Assembly (NCBI RefSeq): GCF_001293565.1
Contig: NZ_JXMU01000013.1
Coordinates: 85,507 to 149,506, forward strand
DNA from: Ahrensia marina
GTDB lineage: Bacteria > Pseudomonadota > Alphaproteobacteria > Rhizobiales > Rhizobiaceae
DNA length: 64,000 bases
Direction of reading: 5' to 3'
Below the pieces are notes generated by a model. The model searched no databases, was not told where the DNA came from, and saw only the letters and a list, made by a program, of their open reading frames with translations. Numbering within the stretch: the stretch's first letter is position 1; each line of letters opens with the position of its first letter. This document shows, one piece after another, positions 19,387 through 28,205 of the stretch. A program made the position numbers and the translations under genes.

Positions 19387-19929
19387 TTAGTAAACAATAC
19401 TACCATTTACATAGTGCTCATGCAGTGAAGCAGCCAGAAGCTTGTATTCTCGGGCTTCAGTGCCGACACGATCCTTGATTTCTGACAACTGGATAACCGC
19501 ACCGGCGCGGTCGCCTTTTTTCAGCAATGCCTGGCCCATATAGGATCGCGCCAGTGTGTAATCGGGATTAATTGAAAGTGCGGTGCGATAATGCGCCAGT
19601 CCTTTGTCGATATTGCCGGCATTACGGCTGGAAAAGCCAAGATAGTTCTGCACTTCGGCCGTTTGCTTGTTCTCGATTTTATTGAGTACTTTCACAGCTT
19701 CTTCAAAACGTCCGGCATAGGCGAGGGCGCGGCCATTATCCAGAAGATCAGCATCGTTGAGAGATGATTCCTCTTCTTTCACGCACTCTTTGGCCTTTTT
19801 GTCATAAACTTCGCCATCAGCGCATTTTTCAACTTTTGCGGCAGGTTCGCTTGATGATCCGGCAGCCATGGCTGAATTGAGCGTGAATGTCGCAATGCTC
19901 GCGCTCAGGACGATGCGTAAAATGTTCAT
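19387..19929 (-). CDS. Exported tetratricopeptide-repeat protein
   Basis: A protein of about 180 residues with a signal peptide (MNILRIVLSASIATF then AMAAG) and TPR-type helices: DNGRALAYAGRFEEAVKVLN, VQNYLGFSSRNAGNIDKGLAHYRTALSINPDY and LARSYMGQALLKKGDRAGAVIQL. It is probably a periplasmic scaffold; function unknown. Between the signal and the repeats lies a short charged segment with two cysteines (EKCADGEVYDKKAKECV). The ATG at 19929 has GGGAGA upstream; a longer reading from 20013 lacks support because it places the signal sequence internally. Divergent from ettA. Confidence 0.85.
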   Translation of the reverse strand: MNILRIVLSASIATFTLNSAMAAGSSSEPAAKVEKCADGEVYDKKAKECVKEEESSLNDADLLDNGRALAYAGRFEEAVKVLNKIENKQTAEVQNYLGFSSRNAGNIDKGLAHYRTALSINPDYTLARSYMGQALLKKGDRAGAVIQLSEIKDRVGTEAREYKLLAASLHEHYVNGSIVY

Positions 19930-20126
19930 TTCATTCTCCCAAGTTACTCTGTAAAGTAATGACGGTTTCCTGCGCAAAATGGTTTCAAAGATGAGAAAGC
20001 TTTTTGAAGCCAACGCTTTTGCCGGATCATGACATCATTCTGGTATCGCTTGAATGCTTACCTTGCCCCGCCGCAGATTTTCCCATAGAGATCGGCAAAA
20101 CTTCAAATATTTGGAACCGAGTTAAG

Positions 20127-21776
20127 ATGGCACGCCAATACATTTATCATATGTCCGGCCTCAATAAGGTCTATGGATCAAAGAAAATTCTAGAGAACAT
20201 TCACCTGCAATTTTATGGCGATGCCAAGATCGGTATTTTGGGGCCAAATGGTGCGGGTAAGTCCACAGTCATGCGCATTATGGCTGGCTTGGATAATGAA
20301 TTTACCGGCGAAGCATGGCTTGCTGAAGGTGCGACCCGTGGATATCTGCCGCAAGAACCGCAATTGGATCCAAATCTAAACGTCATGGAAAATGTTATGC
20401 TCGGCGTGGCGGACAAGAAAGCTATTCTTGATCGCTATAACGAGTTGATGATGAACTATTCCGACGAGACAGCCGAAGAGGGTGCAAAGCTTCAGGATGT
20501 GATCGACAGCCAAAACCTCTGGGATTTGGAAAGTCAGGTCGAGCAGGCAATGGACGCGCTAAGATGTCCTCCGGCTGATGCGTCAGTTGAAAACCTTTCC
20601 GGCGGTGAAATTCGCCGTATCGCCCTTTGTCAATTGCTGTTGAGCCAGCCTGATATGCTGTTGCTTGACGAACCGACCAACCATTTGGACGCTGAAACAA
20701 TTGCTTGGCTGGAAAAGCATTTGCGTGAATATCCGGGCTCTGTTCTGATGATTACCCACGATCGTTACTTCCTTGATAACGTAACGGGCTGGATTCTCGA
20801 GTTGGACCGTGGCCGTGGCATTCCATACGAAGGCAACTACACCGCTTACTTGCAAGCCAAAGCAAAGCGCTTGCAGCAGGAAGGACGCGAAGAAGCGGCC
20901 AAGCAAAAAGCGCTGTCCCGTGAGCAGGAATGGATCGCGTCCTCACCAAAAGCACGTCAGGCAAAATCAAAAGCCCGTATCAAGGCATATGATGAACTGG
21001 TGGAAACAGCCAACAAGCGCAAGCCGGGTGATGCACAGATTATCATTCCGGCCGGTGAGCGCCTTGGAAATGTCGTGATCGAGGCCGAAGGGCTTACCAA
21101 AGGTTATGGCGACCGTGTTCTCATTGATAATCTGTCATTCAAATTGCCTCCGGGCGGTATTGTCGGTGTGATCGGGCCAAATGGTGCAGGTAAATCGACG
21201 CTGTTCCGCATGATTACAGGGCAGGAACAGCCAGATAGCGGTACAATCACAATCGGTGAAACTGTTAATCTTTCTTATGTTGACCAGAGCCGCGACGCGC
21301 TCGACCCGAAGAAAACTGTCTGGGAAGAGATTTCGGGTGGAAATGATCTAATCAAGCTCGGCAACCATGAAATGAACAGCCGTGCTTATTGCGGCGCGTT
21401 TAACTTCAAAGGCGGAGATCAGCAGCAGCCTGTTGGCACTTTATCCGGTGGTCAGCGTAACCGCGTTCACCTTGCCAAGATGGTCAAGGCGGGCGGCAAT
21501 GTGTTGTTGCTCGACGAGCCGACCAACGATCTGGACACCGAAACTTTGGCAGCGCTTGAAGAGGCGCTGGAAAACTACGCTGGCTGCGCCGTTGTCATCA
21601 GCCACGACAGGATGTTCCTTGACCGCTTGGCAACACATATCCTTGCATTTGAAGGCGATAGCCATGTTGAGTGGTTTGAAGGTAACTTCGAGGATTATGA
21701 GAAGGACAAGATTCGCCGTCTCGGACCTGAAAGCGTAAACCCGAAGCGTGTTACCTATAAAAAGCTAACGCGCTAA
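20127..21776 (+). CDS. ettA: Energy-dependent translational throttle protein EttA (ABC-F ATPase)
   Basis: ABC-F protein that binds the ribosomal E site and gates the first peptide bond according to ATP/ADP. The 549-residue protein has two nucleotide-binding domains: Walker [10 protein letters not shown] in each half, signatures LSGGEIRR and LSGGQRNR, and Walker [12 protein letters not shown] and [11 protein letters not shown]. The linker between them is the arginine/lysine-rich interaction motif ([19 protein letters not shown]). The ATG at 20127 starts the family-typical [12 protein letters not shown]; a longer frame from 20004 is not family-like. A strong terminator follows. Confidence 0.96.
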   Translation: MARQYIYHMSGLNKVYGSKKILENIHLQFYGDAKIGILGPNGAGKSTVMRIMAGLDNEFTGEAWLAEGATRGYLPQEPQLDPNLNVMENVMLGVADKKAILDRYNELMMNYSDETAEEGAKLQDVIDSQNLWDLESQVEQAMDALRCPPADASVENLSGGEIRRIALCQLLLSQPDMLLLDEPTNHLDAETIAWLEKHLREYPGSVLMITHDRYFLDNVTGWILELDRGRGIPYEGNYTAYLQAKAKRLQQEGREEAAKQKALSREQEWIASSPKARQAKSKARIKAYDELVETANKRKPGDAQIIIPAGERLGNVVIEAEGLTKGYGDRVLIDNLSFKLPPGGIVGVIGPNGAGKSTLFRMITGQEQPDSGTITIGETVNLSYVDQSRDALDPKKTVWEEISGGNDLIKLGNHEMNSRAYCGAFNFKGGDQQQPVGTLSGGQRNRVHLAKMVKAGGNVLLLDEPTNDLDTETLAALEEALENYAGCAVVISHDRMFLDRLATHILAFEGDSHVEWFEGNFEDYEKDKIRRLGPESVNPKRVTYKKLTR

Positions 21777-21798
21777 CATCATATATATCATAATTAGG

Positions 21799-21836
21799 CC
21801 GCCGGTTTGTTTATTCAGACCGGCGGTTTTTTATTG
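21799..21836 (+). terminator. Rho-independent terminator of ettA
   Basis: CCGCCGGT (21799-21806) pairs with ACCGGCGG (21819-21826), followed by TTTTTTATT, 22 bases after the ettA stop. Downstream, 21841-21915 shows no recognisable element; then the minus-strand RNA candidate begins. Confidence 0.9.
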
Positions 21837-21916
21837 GTATGAATTGCTCAACGCTTCCGCCCGTAAGCAGAGCTAGAGCATTCGTCAAAATATTGGATGG
21901 AAAGAAAACAAGACCC

Positions 21917-22055
21917 AAAAATGAAAAAGACCGGACTGCGGGAGGAGGATGCAGTCCGGTCATAATTCTTGGATCAAGCTGGGAGGAGGATGCTTGACCC
22001 TGACCAACAACACCATCTGGGAGGAATTATGTGCTGTTGTTGAAAAGAGATATGC
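21917..22055 (-). ncRNA. Candidate trans-acting sRNA with three anti-Shine-Dalgarno hairpin loops (AbcR/alpha-r15 or cuckoo-like)
   Basis: On the minus strand, three consecutive hairpins lie after the LysR gene. 5' hairpin: CAACAA/TTGTTG plus CAC/GTG pairs within 22005-22042, loop with UUCCUCCCA. Middle hairpin: 21971-22000, nine-position stem with one mismatch, loop AUCCUCCUCCCA. 3' hairpin: 21929-21961, perfect 11-bp GC-rich stem, loop AUCCUCCUCCC, followed by TTTTTCATTTTT, a textbook Rho-independent terminator. All three loops expose C/U sequence complementary to the Shine-Dalgarno. Total length would be about 115-140 nt. CCUCCUCCC loops are known from cuckoo RNAs and AbcR (alpha-r15) sRNAs of Alphaproteobacteria, and AbcR genes of some rhizobia lie next to an lsrB-type LysR gene (from memory). 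No ORF of note lies inside. The 5' end is not defined. Confidence 0.75.
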
Positions 22056-22072
22056 GCCTTTTAATGAATTTG

Positions 22073-22114
22073 TGCAATGCAGCAATTTGCAATGCTGCCA
22101 TGCAAAAAATGCAT
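22073..22114. promoter_or_regulatory. Repeat-rich operator-like region between the LysR gene and the sRNA candidate
   Basis: TGCAATGC occurs twice, at 22073-22080 and 22088-22095, spaced 15 bases. The inverted pair GCAGCA (22079-22084) / TGCTGC (22093-22098) overlaps it, and ATGCA (22100-22104) / TGCAT (22110-22114) follows. This density of dyads immediately upstream of the sRNA 5' end suggests binding sites for a dimeric regulator, plausibly the adjacent LysR protein. A single -35/-10 pair could not be chosen. Confidence 0.45.
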
Positions 22115-22141
22115 AGCTTAGTTGTTGAAATGGCTAATCTT

Positions 22142-23038
22142 CTAGAATTCCCAGCTTCTGGCCTTGGCAAACAGGAAATCCCTTATAGCTTGAAGCTTTG
22201 CTGCATTTCTCATTGTCTCTGCATAGGCAAAATAAGTGTCAAAGCTTGGAAGCGCGACATCTTCTAAAACCCGTACGAGGCCGGAATCACGTTCAACCGC
22301 ATAATCTGGCAGCAATGCAACACCGACACCGATCTGCGCGGCCCGCTTGACCGACATCACTGCATTGATTTCCAGTGTCGGCTTTAAGGGTGGCTTGCCT
22401 TCGCGCTCAAGCGTCAATAGCGCATTGAGATCGGATAAATAATTGGGCGCAGGTTCACCGAAACTGATGATGCGGTGGTTTTCGAGGTCTGCCAGTGTTT
22501 CAGGCAAGCCAAAACGGTTGATATATTCCGGTGACGCGTAGACATGCAGATGCACGGTAAACAAACGGCGTTGAATGAGATCGGGCTGCTGTGGCTGTCG
22601 AAGACGAATGGCACAGTCCGCTTCACGCATATTGAGATCGAGCTCTTCGTTGGACAGCATCAATTTGACATTAATGTCGGGGTAAAGCTCGATAAATTCC
22701 TGAATGCGATAAGAAAGCCAGCCGGCTCCAAGGCCGACGGTCGTCGTAATGCGCAAAATGCCGGACGGCTTGTCTTTTGTTTCTTTTAACTCGGAGCGGA
22801 CAGATTCCAGCTTTAGAAAGACCTCATGCGCGGTGGCATAAAGCATCTCGCCCTGTTCAGTAAGGATCAGGCCGCGGGCGTGCCGATTGAAAAGCGCAGC
22901 GCCAATTTCCTGCTCTAGTGCTGAAATTTGACGACTGACCGCCGATTGGGAGATATGCAGCATTTCACCGGCATGGGTGAAGGAGCCTGCCTGTGCCGCA
23001 GCGTGAAATACGCGTAATTTGTCCCAATCTAGCGACAC
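22142..23038 (-). CDS. LysR family transcriptional regulator, LsrB/VtlR-like
   Basis: A 298-residue LTTR. The N-terminal winged helix-turn-helix is clear (LRVFHAAAQAGSFTHAGEML, then ISQSAVSRQISALEQEIGA), followed by the LysR substrate-binding domain. Position beside trxB on the same strand matches LsrB of Sinorhizobium/Agrobacterium and VtlR of Brucella, regulators of envelope, redox and symbiosis or virulence functions; VtlR activates an AbcR sRNA (from memory of the literature). The orthology is inferred from synteny and family, not from alignment. GTG start at 23038 without a strong ribosome site; 27 bases downstream of trxB, so it may be cotranscribed. The sRNA candidate lies just downstream. 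Confidence 0.88.
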   Translation of the reverse strand: MSLDWDKLRVFHAAAQAGSFTHAGEMLHISQSAVSRQISALEQEIGAALFNRHARGLILTEQGEMLYATAHEVFLKLESVRSELKETKDKPSGILRITTTVGLGAGWLSYRIQEFIELYPDINVKLMLSNEELDLNMREADCAIRLRQPQQPDLIQRRLFTVHLHVYASPEYINRFGLPETLADLENHRIISFGEPAPNYLSDLNALLTLEREGKPPLKPTLEINAVMSVKRAAQIGVGVALLPDYAVERDSGLVRVLEDVALPSFDTYFAYAETMRNAAKLQAIRDFLFAKARSWEF

Positions 23039-23065
23039 GGTTCAATCCAATCTTACCCGCTAATC

Positions 23066-24043
23066 TTACTCGGCTGCTTCAAGCTGGCTTTCCATTGCAG
23101 CCACAAATTTTTCGGCCTCCAAAGCAGCCATACAGCCCATTCCGGCGGCTGTTACAGCTTGTCTGTATATATCGTCTGTTACATCTCCTGCCGCAAAGAC
23201 GCCTTCAATCGATGTTGCCGTGCTGTCAGGAGCTGTCCAGAGATAGTTATTCGACTTCTGCTTAAGCTTGCCTTCAAACAGCGATACCGCAGGTGCATGA
23301 CCGATTGCAACAAACACACCATGTGTCGCCATTTCGGTCACATTGCCTGTGATTCTGTTTTTCAGCTTAACACCGGTGACAGAAGCAGGAAGGGCAGGGT
23401 TTGTTTTTTCACCCACAATCTCGTCAAGCTCCGTATCCCACAGGATCTCGACATTTTCCTTTTTGAACAAACGGTCTGCTAGAATTTTTTCAGATCGCAG
23501 TTCATCGCGGCGGTGAACAAGAGTAACCTTGGAGGCAAGGTTGGAAAGATAAAGGGCTTCTTCGACGGCTGTGTTTCCGCCGCCGATAACGACAACTTCT
23601 TTGCCGCGATAGAAAAAACCATCGCATGTCGCACATGCTGACACACCAAAGCCCATATAAGTTTGCTCGCTCTCAAGGCCGAGCCATTTTGCCTGTGCGC
23701 CGGTACAAATCACCAGAGTATCGCCGGTATAGATCGTGCCGCTATCACCGATAGCCTTGAACGGGCGGCTATCAAGATCAACCTCGACGATGATGTCCTG
23801 CTCGATCTGTGTGCCGACATTTTCCGCTTGCTGGCGCATCTGTTCCATCATCCATGGACCTTCGACAGCTTCGGCATAACCTGGATAGTTTTCGACTTCT
23901 GTTGTGATCATCAACTGGCCGCCTTGTTGAAGGCCGGCAACCATGACAGGTTTCAGCATCGCTCGCGCAGCGTATATCGCAGCGGTATAGCCCGCAGGAC
24001 CGGAGCCGATGATAAGCATTTTGGAGTGAATAGTTTTTGTCAT
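23066..24043 (-). CDS. trxB: Thioredoxin reductase
   Basis: NADPH-dependent flavoprotein that reduces thioredoxin. The 325-residue protein has the N-terminal FAD motif IIGSGPAGYTAAIYAARA, the redox-active CATC at residues 137-140, the NADPH motif VVVIGGGNTAVEEAL, and GVFAAGDVTDDIYRQAVTAAG at the C-terminal FAD contact. All catalytic residues are present. It lies between the glycan genes (upstream) and the LysR gene (downstream) on the same strand, with only 40 bases after the FkbM gene. Confidence 0.97.
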   Translation of the reverse strand: MTKTIHSKMLIIGSGPAGYTAAIYAARAMLKPVMVAGLQQGGQLMITTEVENYPGYAEAVEGPWMMEQMRQQAENVGTQIEQDIIVEVDLDSRPFKAIGDSGTIYTGDTLVICTGAQAKWLGLESEQTYMGFGVSACATCDGFFYRGKEVVVIGGGNTAVEEALYLSNLASKVTLVHRRDELRSEKILADRLFKKENVEILWDTELDEIVGEKTNPALPASVTGVKLKNRITGNVTEMATHGVFVAIGHAPAVSLFEGKLKQKSNNYLWTAPDSTATSIEGVFAAGDVTDDIYRQAVTAAGMGCMAALEAEKFVAAMESQLEAAE

Positions 24044-24083
24044 AGGTATTTCCAGTAATTTATATGCTTATATTGAGTGCATC

Positions 24084-24833
24084 TTAGCGTTTTTCAAATA
24101 CGCAAACCGAATGAAGCCCTTCAGGCGACGGGTTTAGCAATGTATATCCAAGAGCTTCCAGCTTTTTCAACAAGCGTTCAGTTTTCTCGCCACCAAGTAT
24201 ATCGTCATGGATTTCTGCAATGATGGCTTTAAAATAGGCCTTATCCATTAAGTCAACAACTTCATATTCACCACCTTCAATATCCATCATTAGAAGGTCA
24301 AACTGGTGATCTTCAAGAAACTTTAACTGATCAAAAACCTCAACATCGACAGTTTTCTGATTGTCGCTCTCGCGTGTCAGCGAACCGCCCCAAAACTCTT
24401 TCGGCACATTGAATTTGACAGAGCTTGACTTCGTGCGATCTCCCAAAACCCCTTTCATAAGCTCAAAGCGGTTGAGCTTGTTTGTCTCCATAACCTTTAG
24501 ATAGTGCGTGGCAACTGCCGGATTTGCTTCAAAGCTCGTCACATGTAGATCATTATTCATCTGTTGAAGGCGCGCGGATATGAAGCCGATACCTCCGCCG
24601 AGATCCAAGACGTTTTTTGCTGACGAAATGTAGGGTAATGCGAGATTCAATTCATCTGTTTCGTAGTCCCATCGAGACAGAACTTTGCGCATTGTGTATG
24701 TCAATAATTGCCGATCAAAGGGGATTTTGACGCCGTGCGGTTCAGCGTAGCCTCTAATTTCATCATAAAAATAGTTCAGGTAACGAATTACCTTCGGGCT
24801 TGTTGTTCGCTTGTGAAGCGTACTTTGGGTCAC
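24084..24833 (-). CDS. FkbM family SAM-dependent methyltransferase
   Basis: A 249-residue class I methyltransferase. SAM-binding motif I is NVLDLGGGIGFISARL, motif II FEANPAVATHYL, and LLMMDIEGGEYEVVD is the typical FkbM stretch. In a glycan cluster such enzymes usually O-methylate a sugar. Its start overlaps the stop of the family 25 glycosyltransferase by 4 bases (ATGA), so translation is coupled. Last gene of the four-gene glycan unit. Confidence 0.87.
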   Translation of the reverse strand: MTQSTLHKRTTSPKVIRYLNYFYDEIRGYAEPHGVKIPFDRQLLTYTMRKVLSRWDYETDELNLALPYISSAKNVLDLGGGIGFISARLQQMNNDLHVTSFEANPAVATHYLKVMETNKLNRFELMKGVLGDRTKSSSVKFNVPKEFWGGSLTRESDNQKTVDVEVFDQLKFLEDHQFDLLMMDIEGGEYEVVDLMDKAYFKAIIAEIHDDILGGEKTERLLKKLEALGYTLLNPSPEGLHSVCVFEKR

Positions 24834-25648
24834 TTGAAGGGTATCCTTTGATATTTTTGGCTATGAAATAACACTTTCTTTTGTGCTGATAACCAAAGAA
24901 AAGCTTTTTTCAAAGGCCTGCTAAGTTCCCGCTTAAGTTTTGCGAGGCCAGTTAACCGGTTGAGGCGTCGTTCTTCATGTAATGTACTTCTCAGACTTTC
25001 CGAGGAGCCGCCTTTGTTCAGATTTTCATCCTGCACACATAAGGCCGGAAAAAGTTGGTAAATTTTGAGTGATGCAAATATAGGTGAAATCGGATTGAAC
25101 AAATATTGATCAAGCGGATCTTTGAACCTTGCGGTGTTATCCAACAAATATTGAGCGCACCGAGAGGATATAATATATCCGGCAGTACCTGTATGTTCAC
25201 CGGTTAGTTGGTTCAGAGAACGGTCCGCCGGCACTTTAAGGTCGTTTTTGGAAATAAAAGTCTTTCTTTGATTAGTCTCTAATTTGATTATGTCTGCATC
25301 TTTAGGGATCCAGTTAACGTCACCAAGGAGGTCGACAGCGGCTTCACCAATGTGAACATCATCCTCAAAAATGACCGTAAATGGTTGCTCATTTGCTGCT
25401 GCAATGGACCAACAGGCGCGATGACTTAAAAAACAACCTACTTCGCCAGCCCGCAAGCGGTAAAAATTTTCGTCTGCATCTAGCCAGCTATCGATTTCCA
25501 CATCGCTCATATTTCGCCCGTCAACGGCAGGCACCTTGGAAAATGACAAACCCATTTCGTCAAAAATAGATTTCATTCTGATCAAGCGGTCTTCAGAACG
25601 GTCAAGATTTACTAACAATATGGGTAGAGCTTTTTCATTCTTGGTCAT
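24830..25648 (-). CDS. Glycosyltransferase family 25 (LPS biosynthesis type)
   Basis: A 272-residue GT25 enzyme, the family of LPS galactosyl/glucosyltransferases such as Lex2B/LpsA. Key stretches are ILLVNLDRSEDRLIRM at the N terminus, the nucleotide-sugar region GEVGCFLSHRACWSIAA, and the metal-binding VIFEDDVHIG. HTGTAGYIISSRCAQYLL is also typical. The C-terminal 40 residues are strongly basic, suggesting peripheral contact with the membrane. It overlaps the preceding GT4 gene by 14 bases and the following FkbM gene by 4. Confidence 0.88.
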   Translation of the reverse strand: MTKNEKALPILLVNLDRSEDRLIRMKSIFDEMGLSFSKVPAVDGRNMSDVEIDSWLDADENFYRLRAGEVGCFLSHRACWSIAAANEQPFTVIFEDDVHIGEAAVDLLGDVNWIPKDADIIKLETNQRKTFISKNDLKVPADRSLNQLTGEHTGTAGYIISSRCAQYLLDNTARFKDPLDQYLFNPISPIFASLKIYQLFPALCVQDENLNKGGSSESLRSTLHEERRLNRLTGLAKLKRELSRPLKKAFLWLSAQKKVLFHSQKYQRIPFK

Positions 25649-26636
25649 TGCTGATTATCGCTCTATAAAATTCGATGGTTCGGTCAATTTGTCCGGCTCT
25701 TTCGAAAGCGCTCAAAAGAGATCTGTTATCTTCATTATGACAGTACGTCATGGACTTGACCATTGCTTTTGCAAGACTCTCTTTGTTTTTCAACGGTAAA
25801 AGAATTGCAGAAGTCTCAGCCAACATCTCTTTGGCACCCAGGGTTTCCGTAGCAATAATATTGCAACCGGCATTGAGTGCTTCAATGAGCACCAAGGGAA
25901 AGGCCTCCGCATGTGATGGCATGACAAAACAGTCAAATGCCGACATCAGTGTACTGGCATCGCTTCGAAAGCCGGTGAATGTGATACGCGGATCGTGTTT
26001 TGCCATTTCTGCTGCTCGGGGGCGGTCAGGTCCATCGCCAATGATCACGAGTTTGGCATTTGTATCCTTAATTGATTGAAACGCACCAATCAGCTCAAAA
26101 ATACCCTTGGCTTCCAGAATACGGCCGACAAAACCAAATATATAAGCGTTTTGTGGGATATCCAGAACGCGCCTCGCATCGTGTTTTGAAAGCGGTTCCT
26201 GTTGTGACTTGCGAAGCCAGTTCCATATAGTAACGCTTGGTCCTGTATAATTTTGCATGGCTGCTTTTTGATGATCGGCCACGCGGATAATACCATCGGA
26301 GGATTTGTATGAGCGGGCCTTATAGGCACCATGTATTGTTGAGATTACCGGAGCAGAATTGCTTAACCGGTTCGCAAGACGCGCTGCAAGACTTTGATGT
26401 GCATGGACAATATCCGGTTTGAACTCACGTAGCGTCCGCCAAATATCAATATGAAATGCCCCGCGGCGGGTTAATACATGCTGTACGTGACGGCTGGTGT
26501 TTTGCGGCGTAAAATCGCCCAACCGGTCTATGACGCAAACCTCATGACCGGCCTCACTCAACCCTAAAGCAAGGTCTGCATGATGATATGATGAGCCGCC
26601 AACCGCACGACATAAATTGATTTGAAGAATCTTCAT
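25635..26636 (-). CDS. Glycosyltransferase family 4 (GT-B)
   Basis: A 333-residue retaining glycosyltransferase of the GT4 type. The N-terminal acceptor domain starts MKILQINLCRAVGGSSYHHADLALGLSEAGHEV; the donor-binding domain shows FVGRILEAKGIFELIGAF, LVIIGDGPDRPRAAEM and the E-x7-E region PSHAEAFPLVLIEALNAG. It likely adds a core or O-chain sugar at the cytoplasmic face. Its ATG overlaps the stop of the upstream GT2 gene by 4 bases. By position it would correspond to one of the lps core glycosyltransferases placed after greA in rhizobia; the exact equivalence is not proven. Confidence 0.9.
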   Translation of the reverse strand: MKILQINLCRAVGGSSYHHADLALGLSEAGHEVCVIDRLGDFTPQNTSRHVQHVLTRRGAFHIDIWRTLREFKPDIVHAHQSLAARLANRLSNSAPVISTIHGAYKARSYKSSDGIIRVADHQKAAMQNYTGPSVTIWNWLRKSQQEPLSKHDARRVLDIPQNAYIFGFVGRILEAKGIFELIGAFQSIKDTNAKLVIIGDGPDRPRAAEMAKHDPRITFTGFRSDASTLMSAFDCFVMPSHAEAFPLVLIEALNAGCNIIATETLGAKEMLAETSAILLPLKNKESLAKAMVKSMTYCHNEDNRSLLSAFERAGQIDRTIEFYRAIISNDQE

Positions 26637-27571
26637 GACGTGTTGGGTAGCATATTAATAATGGCTTGTAGCTCTGCGTTCGTGGACACAGATTTAAATT
26701 GTTTCAAGGCTCTATTTCGCTGCGCAATAAAGCGCTTTTTTGATGAAAACACAGCCAGGAGTTGATCCGTAATTTTAGGGCTTAAAATATCTGATAATTC
26801 GGAAACGCCGACGCCGTCTGCATAGTCATTCATGCGTTTTTGTTTGCGCATAAAACGACTGTTCGGGTTTGTGTCCAATTCATAATTGGCAAACCCGCCG
26901 CCTGTTTTCAGATACTTTAAATGCCAATAAAGAAAGCCGCAAAACTGGCGGTGCAAATTTCTACCGGGCGCATTTTCGAAGCGCCGGTCAAATGTGAACC
27001 TTGTTTCATTATCAATGTTGAAAAAACCAATGTCTCCGCTGCCCGAAACGGGGTCTGCGAGCGGAACAAAGAGTTTCTTATCTACATTCAGCTTCAGATT
27101 GATGCCAGAAAAGCCAAGAATTTTATGTCTGGCTATACCGTTTAAGCGAATATTCTTGACAACTTTCGCCAATGTTTCGGATCGGGCAAAATGATCATCA
27201 TCAAGCTTAGTGACAACGCGATAACGGGTTTTAGCTAACGCAAAATTAGAGTAATTCACCAAGCTGCTGGGGCTATCGGCTGGGGTGAACGCATGGTCTT
27301 TGCTGCCGGGCGGAAATACGCGGTCTATGTAATGAAATACTCTCAGGCGCGTCCCGTACTCCTGCGTCAGCCGGCCAAGAATATCCGGCGTTGCATCAGT
27401 GCACTGATTGTAAACCGCGATTATTTCATCAAAATGATCAATATGTGATCGTATGGTTGGCTCAAGAAAATCAGCGCCATTGCGTATCCGCATAAAGGCG
27501 CTGATTCCGTTTTGCCGTTTGGAAATATTCAGATCGTCAGGGGTGAAGGTGTATTTGGAAATAGTTTCCAT
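26633..27571 (-). CDS. Glycosyltransferase family 2-like protein
   Basis: A 312-residue GT-A fold protein. The donor-binding region is GISAFMRIRNGADFLEPTIRS-type and IIAVYNQCTDATPDIL, with the metal-binding VVTKLDDDHFARSE (DxD). The C-terminal part contains a basic helix KKRFIAQRNRALKQF. It begins the four-gene glycan unit 17 bases after the greA stop and is coupled to the GT4 gene. Sugar specificity cannot be read from the sequence. Confidence 0.85.
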   Translation of the reverse strand: METISKYTFTPDDLNISKRQNGISAFMRIRNGADFLEPTIRSHIDHFDEIIAVYNQCTDATPDILGRLTQEYGTRLRVFHYIDRVFPPGSKDHAFTPADSPSSLVNYSNFALAKTRYRVVTKLDDDHFARSETLAKVVKNIRLNGIARHKILGFSGINLKLNVDKKLFVPLADPVSGSGDIGFFNIDNETRFTFDRRFENAPGRNLHRQFCGFLYWHLKYLKTGGGFANYELDTNPNSRFMRKQKRMNDYADGVGVSELSDILSPKITDQLLAVFSSKKRFIAQRNRALKQFKSVSTNAELQAIINMLPNTS

Positions 27572-27588
27572 AACATCAGGCCGCTTTA

Positions 27589-28065
27589 TTAGACGAACTT
27601 CACCGCTTCGATTTCATATCCGCGGTCGCCTTTAGGGGCTTTGACCTCAATTGAATCGCCGACAGTTTTGCCGATCAATGCGCGCGAAATTGGAGAGGAT
27701 ATTGAAATTCGCCCCTCTTTCGGGTTCGCTTCCTGATCACCAACGATCTGATAGGTGACTTCTTCGCCCGTATCATCATCGGTTAAAGTGACTGTCGCGC
27801 CAAAACGGACTGTATCACCAGTCATCGTCGCAACATCAATCACATCAGCACGGCCAATCAATCCCTCCAACTCGGAGATACGGCCCTCATTGTGTGATTG
27901 CGCTTCTTTCGCCGCATGATATTCGGCATTTTCCGAAAGGTCGCCATGCGCGCGCGCTTCCGAAATAGCTTCGATAATGCGAGGGCGCTCTTCCTGCTGC
28001 CGCCAGCGAATTTCTTCGTTCAGCGCATCAAAGCCTTTGCTTGTCATTGGGACCTTATCAACCAT
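27589..28065 (-). CDS. greA: Transcription elongation factor GreA
   Basis: Binds the RNA polymerase secondary channel and stimulates cleavage of backtracked transcripts. The 158-residue protein is the usual length; the N-terminal coiled coil carries the acidic tip ([20 protein letters not shown]), and the C-terminal FKBP-like domain has [18 protein letters not shown]. The ATG at 28065 has AGGAAAGGA upstream. A small hairpin CCGGTT-TTT-AACCGG at 28082-28096 lies in its 5' leader, just before the ribosome site. It sits between the carB terminator and the glycan unit. Confidence 0.97.
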   Translation of the reverse strand: MVDKVPMTSKGFDALNEEIRWRQQEERPRIIEAISEARAHGDLSENAEYHAAKEAQSHNEGRISELEGLIGRADVIDVATMTGDTVRFGATVTLTDDDTGEEVTYQIVGDQEANPKEGRISISSPISRALIGKTVGDSIEVKAPKGDRGYEIEAVKFV

Positions 28066-28104
28066 GGTCCATCCTTTCCTGCCGGTTTTTAACCGGTCCT
28101 GATC

Positions 28105-28144
28105 TATAAATAAAAACGGTTCCGGAAATTGCGTTCCGAAACCG
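28105..28144 (-). terminator. Rho-independent terminator of carB
   Basis: 28117-28127 pairs with 28134-28144 over 11 positions including one G-T pair, around a 6-base loop. On the minus strand the stem is followed by TTTTTATTTAT. It separates carB from greA. Confidence 0.88.
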
Positions 28145-28205
28145 CTTCAATCAATATGGCAATGTCTCTTGCTGATTTCCAGCCCTTTTATGGGCTGGAC
28201 TCAAA

